Source: Oceanobacillus timonensis (lineage in GTDB: Bacteria; Bacillota; Bacilli; Bacillales; Amphibacillaceae). From it: a stretch of 64,000 bases of DNA. Positions 17,398 to 25,762 of the stretch are shown piece by piece. The stretch is from contig NZ_LT800497.1 in assembly GCF_900166635.1 (NCBI RefSeq), forward strand, positions 1,630,368 through 1,694,367, written 5' to 3'. The translations under genes were made by a program, and so were the position numbers. Under the pieces are notes generated by a model. The model was given only the letters and a program-made list of their open reading frames with translations, was not told the DNA's origin and searched no databases. Position 1 is the stretch's first letter. Each line of letters starts with the position of its first letter.

Positions 17398-18060
17398 ATG
17401 TCTAATAAAGAGCTTCAAATGCAGCGGATGTGGCAGTATTTTGTTGATGCTACAACTGAAATTATTGAACAAAAAGGTATTGATAATGTAACTATACGGG
17501 AGATTGCAACGAAAGCAGGGTATAACAGTGCTACGATCTATAATTATTTTCAGGAAGTTTCTCACCTGATTTTTTTTGCAGCACTAAAATATTTAAATAA
17601 ATTTATTGACGAGCTTCCGGAACATATGGAAAAAGGAGATACTTCTTTAGATAAATACTTATTGAGCTGGGAAAGTTTTTGTAAACATTCCTTTGAAGAG
17701 CCCGAAATTTACAACGCTATCTTTTTAGCTGATTTAGGAGAAAATCCAGAAGAGCTATTAAAACATTATTATAATGTCTACCAGTCGGATTTATATGGAG
17801 AGGTGACAGAGGATATAAAGACAATTTTAATTGATTATAATCTTTCAACAAGAAGTCGAAATGCATTGAATCAATCTGTTCAGGAAGGTATATTATCAGA
17901 AGAAAAAGCAGCTGTTATTAATGAGAGAACCGTGCTGATATGGCAAGGTATGTTAATCACTGTGTTGAATAATCGACGTCATTTGAGTGCAGATGAAGCA
18001 ACCAATAAAACGATGCAGCACATAAATGAGATTGTAAATGATTATAGATTGGTCAAGTAA
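17398..18060 (+). CDS. TetR/AcrR-family transcriptional regulator
   Basis: 220-aa one-component regulator. An N-terminal helix-turn-helix at about residues 28-50 (TIREIATKAGYNSATIYNYF) is followed by an unspecific ligand-binding helical domain. AAAGGAGGG lies just before the ATG. It closes the betaine/proline island, so I infer it senses the island's substrate or product. The triple palindrome at 1509-1661 is a fitting TetR-type site, but no copy is visible near its own start. Confidence 0.88.
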   Translation: MSNKELQMQRMWQYFVDATTEIIEQKGIDNVTIREIATKAGYNSATIYNYFQEVSHLIFFAALKYLNKFIDELPEHMEKGDTSLDKYLLSWESFCKHSFEEPEIYNAIFLADLGENPEELLKHYYNVYQSDLYGEVTEDIKTILIDYNLSTRSRNALNQSVQEGILSEEKAAVINERTVLIWQGMLITVLNNRRHLSADEATNKTMQHINEIVNDYRLVK

Positions 18061-18211
18061 GGTATTCGTTCATTGTTTAGATGGTCTCTTAACCTAGAGA
18101 ATTTAAATAATGAGCGATTATGTTTTTTTAGGGTATCATAAAAAACAGTATTTTAATGATAACAACAAACGTTTAATACGGCACTATTTTACAATTTTGC
18201 CAGGTGATAAA

Positions 18212-18248
18212 AACAAGGAACTGCAAGAGAGCAGCTCCTTGTTTTTAA
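18212..18248. terminator. bidirectional terminator
   Basis: AACAAGGA (18212-18219) with TCCTTGTT (18236-18243), extended by CTGC/GCAG, has T runs on both strands. It serves the convergent tetR and dps genes. Confidence 0.8.
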
Positions 18249-18253
18249 ATGCC

Positions 18254-18739
18254 TTATTCCGAGCTTCCGTCTGTTAAATGTGATTCCAAGAACCACAGGT
18301 TTTTATCCAGTTTACGGGATACTTCTGTAAATAAATCGGATGTATCCGGATCTTCCTCTGCGGATACTTCAACTGCTTCGCGCATGTTATTTGCTACGAT
18401 TGCCCAATGTTCTGTCAGTTTTTCAAGTACCAGAATATCTTTGGTGTTTTGAAGTTCCCAAGCAGGGAGTCTGGTTTCAGATGCAATGAATTGTACCGGC
18501 TTTCCTGCTGAACCGCCTAAGCTACCTGCTTGCTCTGCAACCGTGTCAATTAATTCAGGCAGTTCGTCCGCTAAATCATCAAAAAACTCGTGGTATGCAA
18601 TAAATTGTGGTCCGCGTACATTCCAATGTGCCAGTTTTGTCTGAATAAATAAATCCGTTAAATCTGTTACCTGCTGGTTAAGAAGATCAATCATATGCTC
18701 TCTGGATTTTTCTGAATGTGCTTTTCTGAATGTACTCAT
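18254..18739 (-). CDS. dps: Dps-family DNA-protection/ferroxidase protein
   Basis: 161-aa miniferritin that oxidises and stores iron and shields DNA under starvation or peroxide. Ferroxidase-site residues are visible in LAHWNVRGPQF and FFDDLADELPELIDTVAEQ; length is standard. GGAGGGACC precedes the ATG. Upstream, TTATAATTATATTTC (18767-18781) is a weak, partial match to a PerR box, so peroxide control is possible but not shown. It is convergent with the tetR gene and unrelated to the catabolic island. Confidence 0.92.
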   Translation of the reverse strand: MSTFRKAHSEKSREHMIDLLNQQVTDLTDLFIQTKLAHWNVRGPQFIAYHEFFDDLADELPELIDTVAEQAGSLGGSAGKPVQFIASETRLPAWELQNTKDILVLEKLTEHWAIVANNMREAVEVSAEEDPDTSDLFTEVSRKLDKNLWFLESHLTDGSSE

Positions 18740-18872
18740 TTTTGGTCCCTCCTGAATCTACTTTCATTATAATTATATTTCTAATATTACTAATACCCAA
18801 CTTTATGTAAGAATAAACATAAGAAATTTGGAGGATATAAGATATATTAGTTATTTAGAATGAATATTCCCG

Positions 18873-19019
18873 CCACTTCATTTCTATCGAAATTTGAAGT
18901 GGAGGTTTCTGCGGTGTCGACTTTAAAGATGACGATTAACCACCAGTGGAGTTGACACATCGGTGTGCTGAAAACACCCAACCCCGCTATCTCATTGGTC
19001 CTGCCTCCTGAGACTACTT
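18873..19019 (-). ncRNA. right end of the tnpB element, likely omega (guide-scaffold) RNA region
   Basis: In known TnpB systems the omega RNA starts inside the 3' part of tnpB and runs to the right end, with the guide taken from flanking DNA. Here ~147 bases after the tnpB stop are structured: a GGTGTGC/GCACACC-like arm near 18960 and the terminal hairpin at 18873-18902. The guide would then lie below 18870. The placement is inferred from the family; the boundary is not certain. Confidence 0.45.
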
Positions 19020-20459
19020 TTATTTTACAATCAAAGATACTGGTCTTCGTAAAGCATCTATACTGGCAAAGTCATGATGAAAAGCATCTTTAAAAATTTT
19101 CCGCATAATATTTGCAGCGCCATTCACATCTGCATGGATGCGCTCTTGGTTTTTTGAAAGGTACATGCCACGTTTGATACGTTTCCCTGAAAATACAGCG
19201 ATTTTATGCTTCTGACCATAAACAGGGATGTCATCGTTATCAAGAAAGCTGGCCTTCGATGTATAAGATTCTTCTGTCAACACCACGGTTATTCCATGCT
19301 TTTCTGCTTTGTATGTGATCATTTGAATAAGCAGGCTGTGTGGGATATTTGTAAAGGATTGGTTATTTCTTTTTCCTATCGTGACATGTTGCTTCCAATC
19401 TTTATTTTTCCCGATAATAATCGTGTCAATATCCTCTTCCAAGGCTATTTTCAAGATTTGAAAACTGGCTTTATGAAAGAGATCTTTGATTTGAAGAAAT
19501 CGTTTTCGGCTGATCTTTTCCAAACGTTTGGATGTAAATGAACCCTCGTTTGATTGTTTTCCCTGCCGGAGGATGCTTGCATGATAGGCTTTTAGTTGAT
19601 TATATCGTTGATTGATGGATTTGACGTTTTTGCCCTTCACTAACATTGGTCTTTTGCCCGTATTCGTGACGATGGTTGCAAGGTTATCAATACCTAAATC
19701 TACAGCTAAAAAACGGTTTTTGGATTCTTTCTTCTCTACTTCTATAGGAACCTGAAAAACTAACTCCACCACATAATGACCATACTTTGGAACCACCCGA
19801 ACCTGCTTGAGTTTCCCTTCTGAATAACCTAATTTTCCAATGTTCAGACATAGTTTTGTTTTAGGGAACTTCAAAAATTTCTTGGCTTTTACTACACAAT
19901 CCTGATTGGAGAAGACGACTTCCTTTTCTTTTAAACGACAATATGACGGTATGTTAGGCCGTGCTTTAAATTTTATAGGGTTCTTTTTATATTCCCGCAA
20001 ACTGCCATAAAAGGCTTTCCAGTTTTGAAAGACTGTTCTCATGATGCCTTGACTCGATTGGATTGGCAGGGATTGATAATCGGTCTGTTTCATCGATTTA
20101 AACAACGCATCCAAAAAAGAATAAGGTATATACGGATGATCCTTAGAGGGCATCTCAAACAAATGACATTTGATTTCCTTTTGTTCTGACTTGGCTTTCT
20201 CCTGTTCTTTCACACTCCTTCGTTGGTAAGCTTTCAGCTGGTTCGCATTGATTGCAGGCAAATGAGTTTGAAGGCTTTCCAATACTTCTTTTTGTAACGG
20301 CTGCAGTTCCTTTTCTTGTTTGAGACCTGTAAAAACCTGCCGGATGTAAAAGTTAGTTGTGTTATGCATATTCTTTGCGTTTTGGCACATATTTTGAAAA
20401 TACAGATGCATCCGGTGTCCTTTTTTCACCCAAATTTGCAAGGTTCGATAAACAGCCAT
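19020..20459 (-). CDS. tnpB: TnpB (IS605 OrfB-type RNA-guided nuclease), atypical RuvC-II
   Basis: 479 aa. RuvC-I Asp254 is in LAVDLGIDN and RuvC-III Asp444 in HADVNGAANI. The RuvC-II strand, normally ending in I-E-(D/N), reads DTIIIGKNKDWKQ, with Gly350 where the catalytic Glu is expected. Glu396/397 in TEESYTSK, on the strand before the zinc finger, could stand in. The usual C-x-x-C zinc finger is missing (SFLDNDD in its place). Such rearranged TnpB lineages have been reported, so it may be active, but an inactive nuclease is possible. The reading frame is intact. Confidence 0.85.
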   Translation of the reverse strand: MAVYRTLQIWVKKGHRMHLYFQNMCQNAKNMHNTTNFYIRQVFTGLKQEKELQPLQKEVLESLQTHLPAINANQLKAYQRRSVKEQEKAKSEQKEIKCHLFEMPSKDHPYIPYSFLDALFKSMKQTDYQSLPIQSSQGIMRTVFQNWKAFYGSLREYKKNPIKFKARPNIPSYCRLKEKEVVFSNQDCVVKAKKFLKFPKTKLCLNIGKLGYSEGKLKQVRVVPKYGHYVVELVFQVPIEVEKKESKNRFLAVDLGIDNLATIVTNTGKRPMLVKGKNVKSINQRYNQLKAYHASILRQGKQSNEGSFTSKRLEKISRKRFLQIKDLFHKASFQILKIALEEDIDTIIIGKNKDWKQHVTIGKRNNQSFTNIPHSLLIQMITYKAEKHGITVVLTEESYTSKASFLDNDDIPVYGQKHKIAVFSGKRIKRGMYLSKNQERIHADVNGAANIMRKIFKDAFHHDFASIDALRRPVSLIVK

Positions 20460-21003
20460 TTCATTTCCGCCCCCTCTTCCAGAACATTAGTTCCTATGTT
20501 TCTATCATATCATAGGAGGGGGGGGGGAAATACCACTATTCTGAAAGTTGTTAACAACTTTTTAGACTATTCATGTTATGCCGATGCTGTTAAATATTTC
20601 TTTGGGTTTTCTTAACATCTAAATTACTAAAGTATTAAAACCGCCAATTCACCTCTCACCTAAAATTCTATGGAATTTTTGAGGAAGGAGTTCTCTTGGC
20701 TGAAATGATAGAAAAGTCGATTCTTTCCTTAATCAAAATAACAAAGCATGCATCCATAAAAATAGATGTATATTCATTATTACGCCGTTAATTCCCTCCA
20801 TACGTTAATAAGCTAATGCGGAAGTTCTATTTTTAAATGAACGTACTATATTTATAGTATACATTGGATTATTTCCTGTAATGTTTGTAAAAATGAAAAA
20901 ATTCTGTTCCTTTAATACTTTTTCATTGTAATCGCTTTCCTTTTATAAGATAATTAAGACATGATTACTACTACCATTTAACTAAAAAGGGGGAAGAAAG
21001 AAA
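20460..21003 (+). promoter_or_regulatory. promoter region with cre-like box before the lipoprotein pair
   Basis: A good sigma-A promoter is visible: TTGTAA (20926-20931), 17-bp spacer, GATAAT (20949-20954). TGTAATCGCTTTCC (20927-20940), 13 of 14 cre positions, overlaps its -35, a layout for CcpA repression. Earlier, AAAGTTGTTAACAACTTT (20544-20561) is a perfect 18-bp palindrome just outside the tnpB element. The rest is AT-rich without an ORF I would defend. Confidence 0.65.
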
Positions 21004-21528
21004 ATGAGGATTAAAAAAAGAAAAGGTTGGATGTTATCTGTTCTTCTGTTTGGGCTGCTTTTTTTACTTGCAGCGTGTGGAGGGGAAGAAGCGGATAGTG
21101 AAGCGAGTTCAACAGAGCAGGAGAAGGAGGAAACACCGAATGTAGTTGTAACAGGTGATACGATTAATTCGCATACCGTTGAGCATGCTGTGTGTGTTGT
21201 GAACAGCAGATTTGAACAAGGTTGGAGAATGTTATTCCGGGCTTCCGTGACGGATGAAAACACTGGTGAAATCATTGAAGATGCAGATGTAAAAGCAGTT
21301 TTAGAAACGGGAGAAGAATTTGAAATGGAACTGGGACCGCATGGACCGGAAGAAACGCTGCTTTATACAGTGCCATGGGAGATTCCGGAAGATTTCACGA
21401 CAGGAACACTGGATTATGAAATTATTGCAACGGTAGATGGAGAAGAGTATACGTTTGAGCCGTTTGACGTAGAACCTTCTAAATTGACTATTATCGAATC
21501 TGGAGAAGGACAGGATTCTGATGAGTAA
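21004..21528 (+). CDS. lipoprotein with FixH/YtkA-like Ig domain
   Basis: 174-aa secreted lipoprotein: basic start, hydrophobic stretch and lipobox LLAAC with Cys25, then an acidic linker. The C-terminal ~110 residues (SVTDENTGEIIEDADVKAVL) have the look of a FixH/YtkA-type immunoglobulin fold; that assignment is by eye. The stop overlaps the next start (ATGAGTAA), so it is translationally coupled to the larger lipoprotein. The function is unknown; the pair probably works together on the cell surface. Confidence 0.75.
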   Translation: MRIKKRKGWMLSVLLFGLLFLLAACGGEEADSEASSTEQEKEETPNVVVTGDTINSHTVEHAVCVVNSRFEQGWRMLFRASVTDENTGEIIEDADVKAVLETGEEFEMELGPHGPEETLLYTVPWEIPEDFTTGTLDYEIIATVDGEEYTFEPFDVEPSKLTIIESGEGQDSDE

Positions 21529-23041
21529 GTGGAAATATGGTCTTATATTTATTTTATTTTTAACAATGGTTGGGGTGGCTGCCTGCTCTGCCACGGATAG
21601 TCAGACTGATGCGGACGCTGAGTCAAACGAAGAAACCTCAGAAGAAAATTCTTCTGAGGAAGCGTCTGAACAGGAGAACACGATGACTGGAAAACTTACA
21701 CTTGATGAGACAGAGGGCGAAATTGGTGATGAAGTGCACTTAACGGCTGAAGGGCTTGATCCCGATGAACCGCTTCAAGTGATTTACGTTGACATGGAAG
21801 GCAAATACGAAATTGAAAATAATTATTCCTTCCTTGGGACAGCTTATGATGAGGTTGAAAAAGAAGTCGGCGAAGGAACCGCTGATGAAAATGGAGAATG
21901 GAGTGGAAGTATCACCATCCCTGATGGGTTTGGTGATGATCATGATATTTTAATTCAACAGGATGGGAATGCCATTGCAAAAGCAAATTTCTTTGTAGAA
22001 ACTGTTTTTACCATGTCTCCTGAATCTGGACCGCCTGGTACCGAAATTACAATAGAAGGAGAAGGATTAAGCCCGAATATGTACGGCAGCATTTGGCATG
22101 TGAATTATGATAATGCCTATACAGGTATGATTACAGCCATTTCTACTGATGGAAAAGCAGAAGCGGTTGTACGAGCTGCAGGTTCCCCCGGTACGCATAC
22201 GGTGACGGTAGAAAGTGGAGCCAGCGGTGCACCATATCTCAGCAGAGATTCATCGGCAATCAATTATATTGAAACACACTTCTTTGATTTTACGATAACC
22301 GATGAAGCACCTGATACAGATACGGATATGGCATATGTAGAAGAACCTCCAGAGCCTGCTGACGGAGGTATTCAGATGCCTGAACCAGAAAATAAAGAAG
22401 GTGTCCAAATTTCTCTGGATAAAGAAATGGGCACGGTGGATGAAATGGTGACACTTAGTGGAGAAGGACTGCCTGAAAATCAGGAACTGACTTTAGATTG
22501 GCATACGATGGTTGGAAACCGTGTTTCTACCGAAGGGTTCGCACCTGAAATTATGGAAATTGATACGGTTGAGACAGATGAAGACGGATCGTTCACGCAT
22601 GAATTTCCAATTCCGGACGACTTGGGAGGTTTGCCGCATCTTATTGAAGTAAAAGCGGGCGACGAAGTGTACGGGCAGGCATACTTGCGCATTCTCCCGT
22701 CTATTGTTTCGATTGAACCGGAAGAAGGGCCTGCTGGAACACCGATAACTGTTGAAATCAAAGGAGCCGGCTGGACGGAATTTGATAATGCTCTGGGTGT
22801 GACCTACGATAATGCCTATATAGGGTATATATGCGGATTCAACAGTCAAGGCACCATTAAATTGCCTTTGACAGCTTCCGGGGAGCCTGGATATCATACA
22901 ATTGATATTTATCCTTCTATTTATCAAGGGGAAGACCCGATACCTGATATTTATCGAAAACCGCAATTAACCTATCGGGATGACCACCCGGGAACGGGAA
23001 TTCCTGCGATTCGGACGTTTTTTAAGGTGACAGAAGAATAG
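21521..23041 (+). CDS. surface lipoprotein with duplicated IPT/TIG-like Ig repeats
   Basis: 506 aa; lipobox GVAAC with Cys22, then a Ser/Glu-rich linker. The body consists of two A-B pairs: A1 (about 60-160), B1 (165-260), A2 (297-392), B2 (394-500). The B units share GPPGTEITIEG...NYDNAYTG and GPAGTPITVEI...TYDNAYIG. The A units share GDEVHLTAEGLDP and DEMVTLSGEGLPE. This indicates internal duplication of a two-domain module. No enzyme motif is visible; a binding or scaffolding role outside the cell is likely. It overlaps the previous gene by 8 bp. Confidence 0.8.
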   Translation: MSKWKYGLIFILFLTMVGVAACSATDSQTDADAESNEETSEENSSEEASEQENTMTGKLTLDETEGEIGDEVHLTAEGLDPDEPLQVIYVDMEGKYEIENNYSFLGTAYDEVEKEVGEGTADENGEWSGSITIPDGFGDDHDILIQQDGNAIAKANFFVETVFTMSPESGPPGTEITIEGEGLSPNMYGSIWHVNYDNAYTGMITAISTDGKAEAVVRAAGSPGTHTVTVESGASGAPYLSRDSSAINYIETHFFDFTITDEAPDTDTDMAYVEEPPEPADGGIQMPEPENKEGVQISLDKEMGTVDEMVTLSGEGLPENQELTLDWHTMVGNRVSTEGFAPEIMEIDTVETDEDGSFTHEFPIPDDLGGLPHLIEVKAGDEVYGQAYLRILPSIVSIEPEEGPAGTPITVEIKGAGWTEFDNALGVTYDNAYIGYICGFNSQGTIKLPLTASGEPGYHTIDIYPSIYQGEDPIPDIYRKPQLTYRDDHPGTGIPAIRTFFKVTEE

Positions 23042-23059
23042 AATAATAAAGTTCACTTT

Positions 23060-23094
23060 CCTGGAGTTAGTTTTTTTCTAGCTTCGGGTTTTTT
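23060..23094 (+). terminator. Rho-independent terminator
   Basis: CCTGGAGTTAG (23060-23070) folds with CTAGCTTCGGG (through wobble pairs) and runs into TTTTTT, 19 nt after the lipoprotein stop. Bases 23095-23284 show no other feature. Confidence 0.65.
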
Positions 23095-23284
23095 ATGGAT
23101 TATTTAACTATGTGCAAAGCGAATTAGACAGGATTCATTCTTTTCGCATAAACCAAACTTCATTCAGTGGAAACTTAACGGGCGGTTCTCCGTGATAAAT
23201 ACGAAGAAGATAATAAAGGAATTATTTTTAATTTTCATGTACCCTGTCTTATAAGAGGATGTTTTCATAGAAAGGGGTCTGATT

Positions 23285-23671
23285 ATGAGAGAAGCGATTA
23301 TGCTTATTGTAGATTTGATTAACGATATTCATGATGTGATTGCCAATACGTTTGGTGCGGGTATGACGGATAAAGAGCTGCATTTCTGGATTTTTGGCAT
23401 ACTGGGAATTATCACGTTCTTTTTCGTTTACATTGTTTTTAAAATCTTATCTAAATTAAAGTGGAGCATTGCTATTTTAGCATTTCTTTATACATTTACG
23501 ATGATGGTTGTGCTGGTATTTGCTGTCGAAATACAGCAGGCTTATACCCAGCGCGGAAACATGGAATTTGCAGATGCTGTGATGGGATTATGGGGTTTTG
23601 TTGTCTTTTTTGGTGTGTATGCAATGATTGCTATTATTGGTTACTTTATCTATAAAGCTATTAAAAAATAA
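23285..23671 (+). CDS. small membrane protein, unknown function
   Basis: 128 aa with three clear hydrophobic segments (about residues 35-55, 60-80 and 100-122) and short charged ends. GAAAGGGG is 8-9 nt before the ATG. I recognise no family motif. It stands alone between the lipoprotein pair and an acetyltransferase gene. Codon use resembles its neighbours, so it is probably a real gene. Confidence 0.65.
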   Translation: MREAIMLIVDLINDIHDVIANTFGAGMTDKELHFWIFGILGIITFFFVYIVFKILSKLKWSIAILAFLYTFTMMVVLVFAVEIQQAYTQRGNMEFADAVMGLWGFVVFFGVYAMIAIIGYFIYKAIKK

Positions 23672-23720
23672 AACATGTATATATTGTCGGTTTCTGAAAA
23701 GAAGGGAGTGAAGTGATATA

Positions 23721-24287
23721 ATGGTATATTTAGGCTACAAACCTTTATTAGAGGGTGAAAAAGTAAAGCTTCGTCCTTTTAAAGAAACGGATTTCCCTTT
23801 TATCAAAAAATGCTTAACAGACCCGGAAGTTTTAAAATTAACCGGGAGTGATATGGATTTTGATTGGGAAGAAGAAAAGGATATTATTTATGAATGGTAC
23901 CAGACAAGATATCTGGAAAAAGATCGTTTGGATTTGGCTATTATTGATAAGAAGCAAGGTACTTGCGTAGGTGAAACAGTAGTGAACTTATATGATGAAA
24001 CAAATCATAGCATGAATTACAGGATTCTTATCGGTCCGGAGGGAAGAAACCGTGGTTTGGGTACAGAAGCAACACAGCTTATTATTGATTATGTGTTTCA
24101 AAACACAACACTTCATCAATTGACGTTAGATGTTTTGGACTTCAATCCAAGGGCAAGGCATGTTTATGAGAAAATTGGTTTTGTAAAAAGTGGTATCCAT
24201 GAAAATGAGTTGCAATTTGACGGGGAATGGATTGATGCAATTCAGATGCGTTTAACCAGGGAAGATTGGCTTAAGAGAAATATGTAA
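23721..24287 (+). CDS. GNAT acetyltransferase, RimJ/RimL-like
   Basis: 188-aa acetyl-CoA-dependent N-acetyltransferase. The acetyl-CoA loop is seen as GPEGRNRGLGTEATQL, and the typical RimJ/RimL tail follows: LDVLDFNPRARHVYEKIGF. The start (LRPFKETDF) is also typical. The substrate is not deducible. It is 63 nt upstream of the D-serine dehydratase gene in the same direction, which may be chance. Confidence 0.85.
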   Translation: MVYLGYKPLLEGEKVKLRPFKETDFPFIKKCLTDPEVLKLTGSDMDFDWEEEKDIIYEWYQTRYLEKDRLDLAIIDKKQGTCVGETVVNLYDETNHSMNYRILIGPEGRNRGLGTEATQLIIDYVFQNTTLHQLTLDVLDFNPRARHVYEKIGFVKSGIHENELQFDGEWIDAIQMRLTREDWLKRNM

Positions 24288-24350
24288 TATAATGCTTGCT
24301 ATGAAAACTGAAAATAGCATATTATCATTCTACAAAAGAGGTGAAGAAGA

Positions 24351-25688
24351 ATGGCAACAATAAAGGGAAAACCGATCGAGGAATGGATCAGAGCGTATCC
24401 AGATTTGGGCCCAGTTTTAAATTATACCCCATTTTTTTGGAGCAACCCCTATGTGCAGAATCAGCAGGAGGGACTGCAAAATCAGCCGCTTCAATTGGCA
24501 GATATACAAAATGCCGAGGAACGTTTGACGCGCTTTGCTCCTTTTATCGCAACGGTTTATCCGGAGACGGAAAATACAGGAGGAATCATTGAATCTCCGC
24601 TAAAAAAAGCAGACCAGATAAAAGCTAGAATAGAAGACATAACGGGGCAGGAAATTCCAGGTACGTTTTACTTAAAATTAGATAGTCATTTACCAATTTC
24701 CGGTTCCATCAAAGCAAGAGGCGGCATCTATGAAGTGCTGAAACATGCAGAAACATTGTTGCTGGAAAACCAACTTCTATCCGAAAAAGATAACTATCGT
24801 AAAATGGCAGGGAATAAGTATCGGGAGTTTTTCTCTCAATATACGATTTTAGTAGGTTCTACTGGTAATTTGGGACTAAGTATTGGTGTTATCAGTGCCA
24901 AGCTTGGTTTTCATGTTATTGTCCATATGTCAGCCGATGCAAAACAGTGGAAAAAGGATTTATTAAGAGAGCGGGGCGTCAAGGTTGTGGAGCATGTATC
25001 GGATTATAGTAAAGCGGTAGAAGAAGGCAGAGCAGAAGCGGCAAAAGATCCGAAAAGTTATTTTATTGATGATGAAAACTCAAGAGATTTATTTTTAGGC
25101 TATACGGTAGCAGCGATTCGTTTGAAAAAACAATTGGAAGAGCAGGAAATTCAAATAAGCCCGGAAACCCCGATGCATGTTTATCTGCCATGCGGTGTCG
25201 GCGGAGGACCTGGCGGTGTCGCGTTTGGATTAAAAGTGATTTTCGGTGATGCGGTAAAATGTTATTTCGCCGAACCGACCCACTCCCCGTGTATGTTACT
25301 TGGGATGATGACAAGCATGCATCATACGATTTCCGTCCAGGATTTCGGACTCGATAACCAAACCGCCGCAGATGGTTTAGCTGTGGGCAGAGCATCCGGT
25401 TTTGTTGGAAAAGTAATGGAGCCGCTGATAGAAGGAATCTATACAGTCAGTGATGAGCAAATGTTCCGTCTTATTACAGAGATGGCGGATGCAGAGGGAA
25501 TTCATCTAGAACCATCAGCTGTTACGGGATTAATGGGCCCTGCTTATGTCGTTCAAAACAATCCTGAAGTGACAGAAGAACATATTCATCTGATTTGGGC
25601 TACTGGCGGGAGTATGGTTCCAGATGAAATAAAAGAAGCGGATTATCAGAAAGGGAGACAATATAAAAATAATCCGGATGCAACATAG
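24351..25688 (+). CDS. dsdA: D-serine ammonia-lyase (dehydratase)
   Basis: PLP enzyme turning D-serine into pyruvate and ammonia; 445 aa, the usual DsdA size. The PLP lysine lies in SGSIKARGG, the phosphate loop is PCGVGGGPGGV, and the substrate loop is STGNLGLSIG. It detoxifies or uses D-serine. GAGGTGAAGAAG precedes the ATG. No dsdC-like activator lies nearby. Confidence 0.95.
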   Translation: MATIKGKPIEEWIRAYPDLGPVLNYTPFFWSNPYVQNQQEGLQNQPLQLADIQNAEERLTRFAPFIATVYPETENTGGIIESPLKKADQIKARIEDITGQEIPGTFYLKLDSHLPISGSIKARGGIYEVLKHAETLLLENQLLSEKDNYRKMAGNKYREFFSQYTILVGSTGNLGLSIGVISAKLGFHVIVHMSADAKQWKKDLLRERGVKVVEHVSDYSKAVEEGRAEAAKDPKSYFIDDENSRDLFLGYTVAAIRLKKQLEEQEIQISPETPMHVYLPCGVGGGPGGVAFGLKVIFGDAVKCYFAEPTHSPCMLLGMMTSMHHTISVQDFGLDNQTAADGLAVGRASGFVGKVMEPLIEGIYTVSDEQMFRLITEMADAEGIHLEPSAVTGLMGPAYVVQNNPEVTEEHIHLIWATGGSMVPDEIKEADYQKGRQYKNNPDAT

Positions 25689-25693
25689 TATGT

Positions 25694-25733
25694 AAAAAAC
25701 GCAAACCAGATATTTCTTCTGATTTGCGTTTTT
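25694..25733. terminator. bidirectional terminator
   Basis: AAAACGCAAA with TTTGCGTTTT, extended by a CAG/CTG pair, has T runs on both sides. It lies between the convergent dsdA and copB genes. Confidence 0.82.
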
Positions 25734-25762
25734 CAGTTTCCTATAAAAAAGAAACATTCTTT

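Larger units (their letters stand above)
18870..20527 (-). mobile_element. IS605/IS1341-type element carrying tnpB only
   Basis: One tnpB gene is flanked by sub-terminal hairpins. At the tnpB 3' side, CCACTTCATTTC pairs with GAAATTTGAAGTGG (18873-18902). At the 5' side, TCCTATG (20492-20498) pairs with CATAGGA (20511-20517), next to a run of ten G (20518-20527). No tnpA is present, so mobility would need a helper. The exact ends and target site are not defined by the sequence alone. Confidence 0.72.

Noticed and set aside
18870..19019. CRISPR array next to the TnpB gene
   Set aside because: Hairpins are present but no regularly spaced direct repeats, here or elsewhere in the window.
24341..24592. 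83-codon frame overlapping the start of dsdA
   Set aside because: Out-of-frame shadow of a well-supported gene.
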